Below are positions 42,656 to 51,379 of a DNA stretch of 64,000 nt, in pieces; within the stretch, counting starts at the first letter, position 1, and every line of letters begins with the position of its first letter. The translations under genes and the position numbers were made by a program. The notes beneath the pieces are model-generated. The model was not told where the DNA came from and searched no databases. It saw nothing but the letters and a program-made list of their open reading frames with translations. The stretch is from UBA1127 sp034422455. GTDB lineage: Bacteria; Chloroflexota; Dehalococcoidia; Lucifugimonadales; UBA1127. The stretch covers positions 26,572 to 90,571 of the forward strand of contig DAOUJQ010000017.1 of assembly GCA_034422455.1 (NCBI GenBank), in the 5' to 3' direction.

Positions 42656-43495
42656 ATGCCCGCCTTCGCCGAAAAACTCCTCGCCGCCGCCGAGCGCAAC
42701 CACAGCCTCCTCTGCGTCGGCCTCGACCCCGACCCCGCGCGCATGCCCGTCGCCGATGTCGCCGAGTTCAACCGCGCCATCATCGACGCCACGGTCGACC
42801 TCGTCTGCGCTTACAAGCCCAACTTCGCCTTCTACGAGGCCCTTGGCATCCCCGGCCTGGAGGCCCTCCGCGCGACCCTCGACGCCGTTCCGGACTGGGT
42901 TCCCGTCATCGCGGACGCCAAGCGCGGCGACCTGGACATCTCCTCTGCAGCCTACGCCCGCGCCCTCTTCGACTACTGGGACGTCGACGCCGCCACCTTT
43001 CACCCCTACATGGGCCACGATTCCATCGCACCCTTCCTCGCCCGCCCGGAGCGCGGCGTCCTCGTGCTCTGCCGCACCTCCAACCCGAGCGCCCGCGAGT
43101 TCCAGGACCTGCTGGTGACTCCCATGACCGGTGGCGACACCCGCCCCATGTACGAGCACGTCGCGATGACCGCGGTGAAGTGGAACGACAACGGCAACGT
43201 CGGCCTCGTCGTCGGCGCCACCTACCCCGACGAGTTGGAGCGCGTCCGCGAGATCACGCCGGACATGCCCATCCTCATCCCCGGCGTCGGCACGCAGGAG
43301 GGCTCGCTCGAGCGTTCCGCGGCCGTCGGCGTCGACGAGCGGGGACGGAACGCCATCGTCAACGCCAGCCGCGGTGTCATCTTCGCCGGCGACGACCCCG
43401 CAACCTACCCCGACGCCGCCCGGCAGGCCGCCCAACACCTCCGCGACCGCATCAACGCCGTCCTCGACGAACGCGGCCTCGGCTGGGGCGCGTAA
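42656..43495 (+). CDS. pyrF: Orotidine 5'-phosphate decarboxylase
   Basis: PyrF makes UMP by decarboxylating OMP. The 279 residues are the longer type 2 form: LLCVGLDPDPARMP, CAYKPNFAFYEALG, the catalytic VIADAKRGDLDISSAAYARA, FHPYMGHDSI, LCRTSNPSA, ILIPGVGTQEGS and NASRGVIFAG. The start has CAGGAGCC. It stands alone, with no other pyrimidine gene near, and is followed by a family F repeat. Confidence 0.96.
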   Translation: MPAFAEKLLAAAERNHSLLCVGLDPDPARMPVADVAEFNRAIIDATVDLVCAYKPNFAFYEALGIPGLEALRATLDAVPDWVPVIADAKRGDLDISSAAYARALFDYWDVDAATFHPYMGHDSIAPFLARPERGVLVLCRTSNPSAREFQDLLVTPMTGGDTRPMYEHVAMTAVKWNDNGNVGLVVGATYPDELERVREITPDMPILIPGVGTQEGSLERSAAVGVDERGRNAIVNASRGVIFAGDDPATYPDAARQAAQHLRDRINAVLDERGLGWGA

Positions 43496-43502
43496 CCAAT
43501 GT

Positions 43503-43605
43503 CCCTTCCCCCCTTTGTGGGGGAAGGTTAGGATGGGGGGAGTCCCCCACTCCATTATTCCCGTGAAGCCTGCCCCGCACCCGATATGGGGGCGGGAATC
43601 CAGAG
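43503..43605. repeat. Family F repeat and decayed B repeat
   Basis: CCTTCCCCC (43504-43512) pairs with GGGGGAAGG (43519-43527), followed by TTAGGATGGGGGG. The same element is at 55402-55438. A decayed family B copy with CCCGCACCCGATATGGGGGCGGG follows (43560-43603). Confidence 0.75.
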
Positions 43606-43640
43606 ACGGCTGGCAAAGGGCCCCACATAGAGGGAAAAAC

Positions 43641-43835
43641 ATGCCGGAGATCCTGGACCTGCACCTCGGCGACATGCTCACCCTGAAGAAGCCGCACCCC
43701 TGCGGCGGCTCGGTGTGGGAGGTCGTGCGCGTAGGCATGGACATCGGCATCGTCTGCCAGACGTGCAACCGGCGAGTCATGCTGCCGCGGAGCGAACTGG
43801 AGCGGCGCGTCAAACGCCACGAGCGCGTTCAGTAG
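43641..43835 (+). CDS. DUF951 family protein
   Basis: The 64 residues match DUF951 from end to end: GDMLTLKKPHPCGGSVWEVV, RVGMDIGIVC, CNRRVMLPRSELERRVK. Three cysteines (CGG, CQTC) could bind a metal. The function is unknown; the family is small, basic and widespread in Firmicutes and Chloroflexota, often beside parB or translation genes. The start ATG at 43641 has AGAGGG; a longer frame from 43374 lies in the repeat and pyrF. It faces the DUF4325 gene, 11 bases between stops. Confidence 0.9.
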   Translation: MPEILDLHLGDMLTLKKPHPCGGSVWEVVRVGMDIGIVCQTCNRRVMLPRSELERRVKRHERVQ

Positions 43836-43846
43836 GGGGGGGCCGA

Positions 43847-44236
43847 CTAGGAGCGGGCCCGGACGCGTTTCTCCACGCGACGGGGCTTTCGAGGGCTGGC
43901 TGTGGCCGTATTTGCCTGATTGCTCTGGCGGCGAGGGTTGCCGTCCCACCGGGCGGCTACGGGAATTGACCGGATCTCTCCGATGTTGGACAGCTTGTCC
44001 ATGGTGCGCTCGTCGTTGGTGGCAAAGGTGACGTCCGACAGGCGGCCGCTCTCGACCAGCTTGACGATGATCCCGTCGAGGAAGGACATGGAGATTGGAC
44101 TTTCGCCGGGAAAGACGCGCAACTCTACCTGCTCGCCCGCTTGCAGCACCTCACACAACTGGGCGTAAGCCTGCTCTCCGCGGCTCCGGGTGATCGTTGC
44201 AGGGGAGAGTTCCCCGATGTCGACTACCTTAGTCAT
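43847..44236 (-). CDS. STAS-like (DUF4325) domain protein
   Basis: The 129 residues from the ATG at 44236 (a GTG ten codons upstream is possible) match DUF4325: DIGELSPATITRSRGEQAYA, then ELRVFPGESPISMSFLDGII and VKLVESGRLSDVTFATNDER. Such domains are paired with anti-sigma-type ATPases and may act as antagonists. The last 30 residues are a basic, Arg/Pro-rich tail. The start overlaps the preceding 71-residue gene by 8 bases. Confidence 0.8.
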   Translation of the reverse strand: MTKVVDIGELSPATITRSRGEQAYAQLCEVLQAGEQVELRVFPGESPISMSFLDGIIVKLVESGRLSDVTFATNDERTMDKLSNIGEIRSIPVAARWDGNPRRQSNQANTATASPRKPRRVEKRVRARS

Positions 44237-44444
44237 TCCTATGAACGCTCCGGTATGGACAGCCACTCTTCAATCTGACCTGAAAGTGCTTGCCAAGGGA
44301 GTTGTGGTGCCTCAGAAATTGGCCGAGGTACACGAGGGCGTAGGGGTCAATCTCCGCTACATCGGTCAAGTCGATGGTTGGTCGGTGCGGGCGTAGAGAG
44401 ACGGCGGCACAGAGTCGGTCTATGGTGAGAAAATTCAGACGCAT
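44229..44444 (-). pseudogene. Truncated STAS-like gene adjacent to tRNA-Gly
   Basis: The 71 residues (MRLNFLTIDRLCAAV...) include TIDLTDVAEIDPYALVYLGQ, the STAS-like strand-helix unit, followed by FLRHHNSLGKHFQV. Where relatives continue with a further strand and helix and usually a HATPase domain, this frame ends within 20 residues. I read it as the N-terminal remnant of a two-domain STAS/anti-sigma kinase whose rest was lost, leaving it fused by overlap to the DUF4325 gene. A genuine small protein cannot be excluded. It begins 14 bases after the tRNA 3' end. Confidence 0.55.
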
Positions 44445-44457
44445 GGTACGTTGGTGC

Positions 44458-44532
44458 TGGAGCGGAAGAGGGGACTCGAACCCCCGACCTCCTCCTTGGC
44501 AAGGAGGCGTTCTACCACTGAACTACTTCCGC
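44458..44532 (-). tRNA. tRNA-Gly(GCC), CCA encoded
   Basis: The minus strand gives a complete cloverleaf: acceptor GCGGAAG/CTTCCGC, D-arm GTTCAGTGGTAGAAC, an anticodon stem CCTCC/GGAGG enclosing TTGCCAA (anticodon GCC at 44498-44500) and T-loop GGTTCGAGTCC. The CCA end is encoded (44458-44460). A promoter lies just upstream. It reads GGC and GGT/GGC-type glycine codons. Confidence 0.97.
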
Positions 44533-44546
44533 TCGTGCAGGGCTTC

Positions 44547-44576
44547 ATTATAGGAATCCCGGCCCCCGCTGGTCAA
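44547..44576 (-). promoter_or_regulatory. Promoter of tRNA-Gly
   Basis: TTGACC (44576-44571), an 18-bp spacer and TATAAT (44552-44547) on the minus strand place the transcription start about 8 bases before the mature tRNA 5' end. Confidence 0.8.
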
Positions 44577-44585
44577 CCAACGTAA

Positions 44586-44850
44586 TCGTCATACCGGCGA
44601 ATGCCGATATCCAGGAATCCCGCGCCCAATTGAATCTGCGATACCCAACTCTCCTCTCGTCGTTCCTGCGCAGGCAGAGCCTGCCCCTGCGTAGGCAGGG
44701 GAACCCAGAGGGGCGGAGGTGAGGCGGGGCGTCCCCCGTTCGCCCTGCCCCCGCCCCCATACCGGCGGATGCCGGTATCCAGGAATCCCGCTACCAGCCC
44801 GTCAAACCCCGCTCGCCCTGAGCACGTCCTGAGGTTCTCGAAGGGCCTGT
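44586..44850. repeat. Repeat cluster upstream of tRNA-Gly (C, B, C, A)
   Basis: This gap of 328 bases is filled with family C copies (44590-44613 and 44758-44783), compound family B (44655-44715) and a decayed A (44816-44855). No gene is supported. Confidence 0.85.
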
Positions 44851-44860
44851 CGAAGGCCCC

Positions 44861-45832
44861 CTACCCCTCCACCCGGCTCGGCATCGGCTCCCCCTTGCAC
44901 GCCGCGATGGCGTTCTCCACCGCCAGCATCGCCATCCGCCGCCGCGTCGCGTGGCTCGCGCTCCCGATGTGCGGCGTCAGCACCACGTTCGACAGCGCCA
45001 GCAGTGGGTGGTCGGCCGAAATCGGCTCCGGCGCCGTCACGTCCAGCCCCGCGCCGGCGATCCGGCCCTCCTGCAGCGCCGCTGCCAGCGCCTCCGTGTC
45101 CACAACGTCGCCCCGTGACGTGTTGATGAGGAATCCCGTCGGCCGCATGCACGCCAGCTCCGCTGCGCCGATGAGGTTGCGCGTCGACGCCGTCAGCGGC
45201 ACGTGCAGCGACACGAAGTCGGACCGCGCCAGCAGCTCCGTCAGGTCCGGCACGAACTCCGCCCGCAGCGCGGCCTCCGCCTCCGTGCGGCGGTTGTTCG
45301 CGGTGTACAGGATGCGCATGTCGAAGCCCCGCGCCCGCCGCGCCACCGCGCTGCCGATGGCCCCCATGCCGACGATGCCCAGTGTCGCCCCGTACACGTC
45401 CGTGCCCAGCCACAGCGCCGGGTGCCATAGGCCCCAGTTGCCCGCCCGCGTGTCCGCGTCCGACGCCACGACCCGCCGCGCAACCGCCAGCATCAGCGCG
45501 AATGCCAGGTCCGCCGTTGTCTCCTCCAGCACGTTCGGCGTGTTGGACACCAGCACGCCCCTGCCCGCGCACGTCGCCACATCGACGTTGTTGTACCCCA
45601 CCGCCATGTTGGCGACGACCTTGAGCGTCGGCGCCGCGTTCAGCAGACCGGCGTCCACCCGGTCCGAGATCATCGTTACGACGGCGACGCATCCCTCGGC
45701 CCGCCGCGCAAGCTCCTCCGGCGTAGGCGGGTCGAACGCCTCCCACACGTCAACCTCGGCAAACTCCTCCCGCAGCCGCGCCAGCGCATCCGGCGCAATC
45801 TCCCGCGTCACAAACACCCTTCCGTCGATCAT
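44861..45832 (-). CDS. 2-hydroxyacid dehydrogenase (glyoxylate/hydroxypyruvate reductase-like)
   Basis: The 323 residues follow the D-isomer-specific family. They show ANMAVGYNNVDVATCAGRGV and NTPNVLEETTADLAFALMLA, the NAD motif LGIVGMGAIGSAVARRARGF, and the catalytic Arg/Glu/His in INTSRGDVVDTEALAAAL, GAGLDV and TPHIGSASHATRRRM. Closest type by motif is glyoxylate reductase/D-glycerate dehydrogenase. It is monocistronic. A TACAAT in the divergent gap toward the malic enzyme could be its -10. Confidence 0.92.
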   Translation of the reverse strand: MIDGRVFVTREIAPDALARLREEFAEVDVWEAFDPPTPEELARRAEGCVAVVTMISDRVDAGLLNAAPTLKVVANMAVGYNNVDVATCAGRGVLVSNTPNVLEETTADLAFALMLAVARRVVASDADTRAGNWGLWHPALWLGTDVYGATLGIVGMGAIGSAVARRARGFDMRILYTANNRRTEAEAALRAEFVPDLTELLARSDFVSLHVPLTASTRNLIGAAELACMRPTGFLINTSRGDVVDTEALAAALQEGRIAGAGLDVTAPEPISADHPLLALSNVVLTPHIGSASHATRRRMAMLAVENAIAACKGEPMPSRVEG

Positions 45833-46122
45833 GGCTCCCTCCGGCTGGCCATAGTCCCATTGTATTGTGGTCGGCGTACTGAATTGGAATGGGAGAGCAA
45901 CGCCGGCAGGTCCTATAGGGCACTTCTATAGCACAAGCTCCTCCAATTACCCGTCTGGCATTTGGAGTGCGCACTCCGCCCCTCCGTGGCAGGCTTCCCG
46001 CGCTTGCCCTCAGTCGACACTCTTGAGTACCATTGGGCCATTCTGTGGAAGCTGAGAATTCGAGTGCCGCGTCACCGTTGCACGGTCGGCGCCGGCCCAA
46101 CAATCGGGAGAGGAGCCCATCC

Positions 46123-47577
46123 ATGGTGAACCGGAACAACCCCAGCATCGCCTATAGCATCACCATCCGGGCCCAGTACCCCAACCGCGCCGGCATGCTG
46201 GGCGTCATTACCTCCGCCATCGGCGAGGTGGAGGGCGACATCGGCGCCATCGACACCGTCAACTCGAGCCGCACCTCCATGACCCGCGACATCACCGTCA
46301 ACGCCCGCAACGTCGCCCACGGTGAGCAGATCGAAGCCCGCGTCCGCAAGGTGCCGGGCGTCAGGGTCCTCAGCGTGTCGGATCCCGTCTTCCTGCGCCA
46401 CCTCGGCGGCAAGATCGAGGTCAACAGCCGCTCACCCGTGACCACCCGCAACGACATGTCCATCGTCTACACGCCGGGCGTCGGCCGTGTCAGCATGGCC
46501 ATCTACCATGACCCGGCGGCCCTGTGGACCCTCACCGGCAAGGGCAACACCGTCGCCGTCGTCACGGACGGCACCGCCGTTCTCGGCCTCGGCGACATCG
46601 GCCCCGGCGGCGCCATGCCCGTCATGGAGGGCAAGGCCGTCCTCTTCAAGGAGCTCGCCGAGGTAGACGCCTACCCTATCTGCCTCGACACCAAGGACCC
46701 AGATGAGATCGTCGAGATCGTCAAGGCCATCAGCCCCGGCTTCGGCGGCGTCAATCTGGAGGACATCTCCGCGCCCCGCTGCTTCTACGTCGAGCAGCGT
46801 CTCAAGGACGAGCTGGACATCCCCATCTTCCACGACGACCAGCACGGCACCGCCGTCGTGGTGCTCGCGGGCCTGATCAACTCCCTCAAGATCACCGGCA
46901 AGCAGATGCAGGACCTCAAGGTGGTCGTCAACGGCGTGGGGGCCAGCGGCATCGCCTGCGCCAAGATCCTCATGACCGCCGGCTGCTTCAACATCATCGG
47001 CTGCGACACCCAGGGCATCGTCTACCGCGGCCGCGACAACCGCGGCAACACAGCGAAGGACGAGTTCGCGGAGATCTCCAACCCAGATAACGTCGAGGGC
47101 GACCTCGCCAAGGCCATGCAGGGCGCCGATGTCTTCCTTGGTCTGTCCGGCCCCAACACTGTCACCCCGGCGATGGTCAAGGAGATGAACGACGAGCCCA
47201 TCGTCTTCGCCATGGCCAACCCGGACCCGGAGATATGGCCGGAGGAGGCCCAGGGCCTCGCCCGCGTAATGGCCACCGGCCGCTCCGACTACCCCAACCA
47301 GATCAACAACGCCCTCTGCTTCCCCGGCATCTTCCGCGGCGCCCTCGACGTCCGCGCCCGCGAGATCAACGAGGAGATGAAGCTCGCCGCCGCCCAGGCC
47401 ATCGCCGCCGGCGTCCCCAACAGCGACCTGAACGAGGACTTCATCATCCCTAGCATCTTCGACAAGGGTGTCGTCCGCCGCGTCGCCCGCGAGGTGGCCT
47501 CCGCAGCCCAGAAGACCGGCGTCGCCCGCCGCTCCCGCCGCCGCGTCACCACCTACTCCCCGCGGCCGGGGGTGTAG
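46123..47577 (+). CDS. NAD(P)-dependent malic enzyme with N-terminal ACT domain
   Basis: Malic enzyme decarboxylates malate to pyruvate. From the ATG at 46123 (AGAGGAGCC before) it is 484 residues. Residues 1-85 are an ACT-like regulatory domain (SITIRAQYPNRAGMLGVITS, DIGAIDTV), which normally binds an amino acid. The malic enzyme core follows: SIVYTPGVGRVSMAIY, TDGTAVLGLGDIGPGGAMPV, IFHDDQHGTAVVVLAGLINS, VVVNGVGASGIACAKILM and FAMANPDPEIWPEEAQ. An ACT domain on a malic enzyme is known in some bacteria and suggests feedback by an amino acid. Coenzyme preference is not shown. Confidence 0.95.
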   Translation: MVNRNNPSIAYSITIRAQYPNRAGMLGVITSAIGEVEGDIGAIDTVNSSRTSMTRDITVNARNVAHGEQIEARVRKVPGVRVLSVSDPVFLRHLGGKIEVNSRSPVTTRNDMSIVYTPGVGRVSMAIYHDPAALWTLTGKGNTVAVVTDGTAVLGLGDIGPGGAMPVMEGKAVLFKELAEVDAYPICLDTKDPDEIVEIVKAISPGFGGVNLEDISAPRCFYVEQRLKDELDIPIFHDDQHGTAVVVLAGLINSLKITGKQMQDLKVVVNGVGASGIACAKILMTAGCFNIIGCDTQGIVYRGRDNRGNTAKDEFAEISNPDNVEGDLAKAMQGADVFLGLSGPNTVTPAMVKEMNDEPIVFAMANPDPEIWPEEAQGLARVMATGRSDYPNQINNALCFPGIFRGALDVRAREINEEMKLAAAQAIAAGVPNSDLNEDFIIPSIFDKGVVRRVAREVASAAQKTGVARRSRRRVTTYSPRPGV

Positions 47578-47581
47578 GCGG

Positions 47582-48412
47582 CTACCCCGGCAGCGTCCTC
47601 CCCCGCTGGTTGATCGCCCTGCGCACGACCGCCGCGTTCGGTATCTCCTTCTCCACCACCCGCCAGAACGCCCTCGAGTGGTTCCGGACCTTCAGGTGCG
47701 CCAGCTCGTGCACGGCGATGTACTCGGTGTCCGAGTCGTCCAGCATCATGCACCGCCAGCTGAACCGCAGCACGCCGTCGCGCGAGCAGCTCCCCCACTG
47801 CGACCGCGCGTTGCTGATGCGCACCGTGGGCTTGACCCTCGGCGCGATGTAGGGAAGCAACTCGGCCACCTTCTCCCCGAAATGCTCCGCGGCGCGCGCC
47901 CGGTACCACGCCGTCAGCGCCTCGCGGACCCTCTCCTTGAGCGCGGCCTCGTCTACGTGCGACGGCACGGTCACGTGAAAGTGCTGCCTGCCGAGGTATA
48001 TGGCTCCGGGGTCCTCGACGAACACCTTGCAGTCCTCGTCGCGGAGGCTCACCTCAACCGGGCCAACATGCCCCAGCGTGATTCGTATTGGTGTGTCTTG
48101 GCCCAGGTACGGCACGCTGTCGCCGTACCCGAAGGGCGGGATCTCCGGCCGCTTCCTGTGCTCGATGAGCTTGTCCCGCACCCACGCGCCCTTGGCCTCC
48201 ACGAACGCGCGAATGTCCTTCATCGGTGCCCGCACCGGCGCCCGCACCTCCACCTGCCCGCCCAGCACGCGCAGTCCCAGGGTCCTCTTGCGCTGGGGGC
48301 TGCGAATGACGGTGAACGTGATGCGGACGCCGTTCCACTCGACGGAGTCCGGCTCGGGCGATGGCGGCGGGCGCACAGGCCGTCTGCGCGGCCGGGTGAT
48401 GGCGAGTCTCAT
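47582..48412 (-). CDS. YgjP-type (DUF45) zinc metallopeptidase-like protein
   Basis: The 276 residues from the ATG at 48412 hold the family's Arg-rich IRSPQRKRTLGLRVLGGQVE strand and, at the end, NARSQWGSCSRDGVLRFSWR and the zinc motif EYIAVHELAHLKVRNHSRAF followed by W (HExxH plus a third His). The fold is WLM/SprT-like. Substrates are not established; some relatives have been proposed to act on nucleotides. The gene faces the malic enzyme with stops 4 bases apart. The frame extends 34 codons upstream into the hydrolase end without match. Confidence 0.88.
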   Translation of the reverse strand: MRLAITRPRRRPVRPPPSPEPDSVEWNGVRITFTVIRSPQRKRTLGLRVLGGQVEVRAPVRAPMKDIRAFVEAKGAWVRDKLIEHRKRPEIPPFGYGDSVPYLGQDTPIRITLGHVGPVEVSLRDEDCKVFVEDPGAIYLGRQHFHVTVPSHVDEAALKERVREALTAWYRARAAEHFGEKVAELLPYIAPRVKPTVRISNARSQWGSCSRDGVLRFSWRCMMLDDSDTEYIAVHELAHLKVRNHSRAFWRVVEKEIPNAAVVRRAINQRGRTLPG

Positions 48413-48504
48413 GCGAGTAGTGTAGGAGCGTGGATGTGGAGACGCTACGGGCTCAGGAGAGACTTTCGGGAAGTGCGCGGGCCGAGGGGAGCGAACAGGT
48501 TCCC

Positions 48505-49356
48505 CTACCGCCACTCCACGTTCGGCACCGTCTCGTCCACGCTGATGATGAAGTTCCGCAGCAGCCGGTTCATCGTCTCCGGCCGCTCCGCCATCGGCAG
48601 GTGCCCCGCGCCGTCGACCACCGCCAGCCGCGCGTGCGCCATCCGCTCCCGCAGCCGTTCACCCTGCGACACCGGCGCGATGCCGTCGACGGCTCCCCAC
48701 ACGAGCAGCGTGTCCGCCGTCAGCGCCTCCGTCGCCTTGGTCAGCTCGAGGTCGCCGATGCCGTCCGTCAGCTTCCCCAGCGTCTCGCGCCCCTTCGACT
48801 GCCGCATGAATTCCGGCCCCTGCCGCACGTTCTCCCACTGCGTCCCGAAGCCCGTGCGGTCCGCCATGGCGACCATGCCCAGCCGCGCGAACATCCCTGT
48901 CGCGAACTCTTCGTCGTCCAACCCGCCCAGGTCCACCGATGGCGCGTCCTCCCACGAGAGCCCCAGCGGGTCGATGAGCGCCAGCCGCCGGAACCGATCT
49001 GGCTGCGCCGACGCCAGCCGCAGCGCCAGCCACCCGCCGATGCAGTGGCCCACCAGCGTCGCCTTGCCGACTCCCCCTTGGTCGAGCAGTCCCCCAATGA
49101 GACGCGCGTAGTCGTCGATGCCCGAGACGCCTTCTGGCGGCTCACCGTCCGCCCAGCCCGGCAGCTGCGGCGCCCAGACGTCCGTCACCGTGCCCAGGGC
49201 CATGTGGAAGCTGTCCCACCGGCCCGGTGGCCCCATCCCGTGCAGGTACACCACCGGCGCATGGCGCTCCAGCCGGCCGCCGCGGAAGTAGGCGACCTCC
49301 ACGCCGTCCACCTGTGTCGTATGCCGGGCGTACACCGCCCCGTCTGCCGCTCCCAT
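48505..49356 (-). CDS. Alpha/beta hydrolase with Cys in the nucleophile position
   Basis: The 283 residues form an alpha/beta hydrolase: oxyanion HGMGPPG (near 40), nucleophile elbow VGHCIGGWLALRLASAQPDR, acid Asp in WGAVDGIAP and His in DGAGHLP. The elbow carries Cys where most have Ser, as in dienelactone hydrolases. The substrate is unknown. It lies between repeats and the YgjP gene; both are on the minus strand 92 bases apart. Confidence 0.9.
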   Translation of the reverse strand: MGAADGAVYARHTTQVDGVEVAYFRGGRLERHAPVVYLHGMGPPGRWDSFHMALGTVTDVWAPQLPGWADGEPPEGVSGIDDYARLIGGLLDQGGVGKATLVGHCIGGWLALRLASAQPDRFRRLALIDPLGLSWEDAPSVDLGGLDDEEFATGMFARLGMVAMADRTGFGTQWENVRQGPEFMRQSKGRETLGKLTDGIGDLELTKATEALTADTLLVWGAVDGIAPVSQGERLRERMAHARLAVVDGAGHLPMAERPETMNRLLRNFIISVDETVPNVEWR

Positions 49357-49389
49357 TTGCTACCTTCTTCGTGCTGTCTTAAAGGCATG

Positions 49390-49450
49390 TTGTAGGGGCG
49401 ATTCGCGAATCGCCCCTCCCCGTTCGCCCTGAGCCTGTCGAAGGGTCTCA
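49390..49450. repeat. Families D and A repeats
   Basis: GGCGATTCGCGAATCGCC (49398-49415) and GTTCGCCCTGAGCCTGTCGA, continuing into AGGG, (49421-49444) sit between two minus-strand genes. Confidence 0.85.
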
Positions 49451-49465
49451 CGAACGGATTAGACC

Positions 49466-49975
49466 CTACGCCGACTCGTTCCACCACAGCTTCACGCAGT
49501 CGATGCGAAACCCCGACCCCGGCGCCGTCGGGTCCGGTACGGCCCCGCCCTCGGCGACGGCCACCTCAACGCGCACCAGGTAGTCCTCTCCCGCCTCCAC
49601 CCGCCGCTGCGCCGACAGCGTCGAGTCCGGGTCGTCCTGGTCCGCGATGGCGCTGAACTCCCCGTACGGCCCCGCGAAGACCGTCTGCCGCTCTGAGCCC
49701 GTCTTGTAGAAGCTCTCGATGAGGACCTGCGCGTCATCCGGCGCCGGGCCGCCGTCCTTTGTCGCCATGTGCAGCCGGACCGCGCTGCCCCGGTGCTCCG
49801 CCGTCGGCCCCACGAAGATGAACAGGAACGGGTTCCCGTCCGGCCCCGGCTCCGGCACGGCCAGCTCCCAGCCGCCCACGGCCATCCCGTCGCGAGTCTC
49901 CTGGATGAACCGCGTCACCTCCGGGCAGTCCTGGTCGAGGACATAGTTCGCGTTGCCGTACAGGGGCAGGGGCAT
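49466..49975 (-). CDS. Hypothetical protein, beta-rich
   Basis: The start is set at the ATG at 49975, because AAAGGAG lies 9 bases before it; the ATG at 49984 directly abuts that AAAGGAG. The 169 residues are acidic and rich in Gly and aromatic residues (PFLFIFVGPTAEHRGSAVRL, VLIESFYKTGSERQTVFAGP) and end CVKLWWNESA. The pattern of alternating strands suggests a beta-sandwich. I do not recognise a family and see no signal peptide. It has no operon partner. Confidence 0.7.
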   Translation of the reverse strand: MPLPLYGNANYVLDQDCPEVTRFIQETRDGMAVGGWELAVPEPGPDGNPFLFIFVGPTAEHRGSAVRLHMATKDGGPAPDDAQVLIESFYKTGSERQTVFAGPYGEFSAIADQDDPDSTLSAQRRVEAGEDYLVRVEVAVAEGGAVPDPTAPGSGFRIDCVKLWWNESA

Positions 49976-50019
49976 GGCGATCATCTCCTTTGTTGGTGAA
50001 GCCGGACAACCTCTCGGTT

Positions 50020-50155
50020 CCCGTAGGGGCGACCCTTGTGGTCGCCCACCCGTTCGCCCTGAGCTTGTCGAAGGGCGCTCCCACCGTCGTTCCTGCGCAG
50101 GCAGAGCAACCTCAACGCCCCCCCCCGTTCGCCCTGAGCCCGTCGAAGGGTCAAT
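50020..50155. repeat. Families D and A repeats upstream of the hypothetical gene
   Basis: GGCGACCCTTGTGGTCGCC (50026-50044) and two family A copies (50050-50077, 50128-50153) with a B fragment between. They fill the gap to the LLM oxidoreductase gene. Confidence 0.85.
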
Positions 50156-50167
50156 GCCGGAGCCGCC

Positions 50168-51298
50168 CTACCCCGCGTTCACCCCCGCCAGCTTGGGCAT
50201 GACTTCCTCTGCGAAGAGCTTCTTGGACTTCATCACGTGCTCATGCTTCAGCTTCCCGCACCGGAACATGCCCAGGAAGTGGCCGTAGCCCGCCGTCTCC
50301 ATGTCGTTCCGCAGCCACTCCGTCACGTAGTCCGGGTCGCCGCACACGATGTACCCTGTCTCCCGCAGCTTCTCGAACGGCGTCCCCGGCGCCGGCATCT
50401 CCGACCCCCGCGAGCGCTTCCGGTAGTCGAAGCTCCGGTCCGTCTGCACGCCCGGCAACGGCGCCGGCATCGGCACCGGCCGGCTGAACGCCGTCAGCCG
50501 CCGCACGTACATCACCGCCTCGCGGCACTCCTCGATGGCCTGCTCGTTCGTCTCCGCCACGTGCAGGTACCGCGACCCGATGCAGTAGTCCGGCGTCGCC
50601 TCCCACCCGAACTGGTCACGGGCCACGTCCTTGTAGTACTCGAAGGCGTCCTGGAACACCGCCGTCGGGTTCCACACCCGCGCGATGGGGATGCGCCGTT
50701 CCGCCGCGAACTCGATCGTCTCCGCCGACCCTGCCGGCATCCAGATGGGAAACGGGTTCTGCAGCGGCCTTGGCCACACGGAGACCGCCCGCAGGTTGTA
50801 GAACTTCCCCTCGTAGTCGAACAGCTCCTCCGTCAGGCACCGCTTCACGATGTCGTACGACTCCGCGAACCGCTCCCGGCTCGTGAACGGGTCCACGTTG
50901 TAGGAGATCAGCTCCTGCGGCACCCCCCGCACGATGCCGCCGATGAACCTCCCGCCCGACAAGCAGTCGAGCTGCGCGAACTCCTCCGCCGTGTGGACCG
51001 GGTGCCGCAGGGGCAGCACGTGCCCCATCACGCCCACCTTCATCGTCTTGGTCTTCGCGATGAGCGCCGACGCCAGCGGCGTGCTCGAGGGGTTCAGGCT
51101 GAAGTACGTGAAGTGGTGCTCGTTGACGAACACCCCCTCGAACCCCAGCTCCTCGCAGAGCAGGAACTCCTCCATGTGCTCCCAGTACGTTTCCGCCGCC
51201 AGCCCCGGGTCGCAGAACCGGTTTGTCTGCAGCGTCTCCGGCCCCACCTCGTCGGGAATGCCGGGGTACGTGAACTCGTCAAAACCGTAGAACTTCAT
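50168..51298 (-). CDS. LLM-class flavin-dependent oxidoreductase
   Basis: The 376 residues match the bacterial luciferase-like monooxygenase family: EELGFEGVFVNEHHFTYFSL, VMGHVLPLRHPVHTAEEFAQ, LSGGRFIGGIVRGVPQE and PIWMPAGSAETIEFAAERRI. Such enzymes use FMN or F420 to oxidise organic substrates; many paralogues are a mark of SAR202-type Chloroflexota. The substrate cannot be inferred. Its start (ATG at 51298) has GAGGAG about 10 bases upstream. Confidence 0.9.
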   Translation of the reverse strand: MKFYGFDEFTYPGIPDEVGPETLQTNRFCDPGLAAETYWEHMEEFLLCEELGFEGVFVNEHHFTYFSLNPSSTPLASALIAKTKTMKVGVMGHVLPLRHPVHTAEEFAQLDCLSGGRFIGGIVRGVPQELISYNVDPFTSRERFAESYDIVKRCLTEELFDYEGKFYNLRAVSVWPRPLQNPFPIWMPAGSAETIEFAAERRIPIARVWNPTAVFQDAFEYYKDVARDQFGWEATPDYCIGSRYLHVAETNEQAIEECREAVMYVRRLTAFSRPVPMPAPLPGVQTDRSFDYRKRSRGSEMPAPGTPFEKLRETGYIVCGDPDYVTEWLRNDMETAGYGHFLGMFRCGKLKHEHVMKSKKLFAEEVMPKLAGVNAG

Positions 51299-51379
51299 AG
51301 GGCGGTGAACTCCTCTCTAGCGTGGGCTCCCCCCGCAAACTACAGAGTGATACCACGCCGCAGCGTGTGGCGCAACCTC

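Noticed and set aside
47468..49111. A 547-codon plus-strand frame
   Set aside because: It overlaps YgjP and alpha/beta hydrolase genes in antisense and is Arg/Pro-rich.
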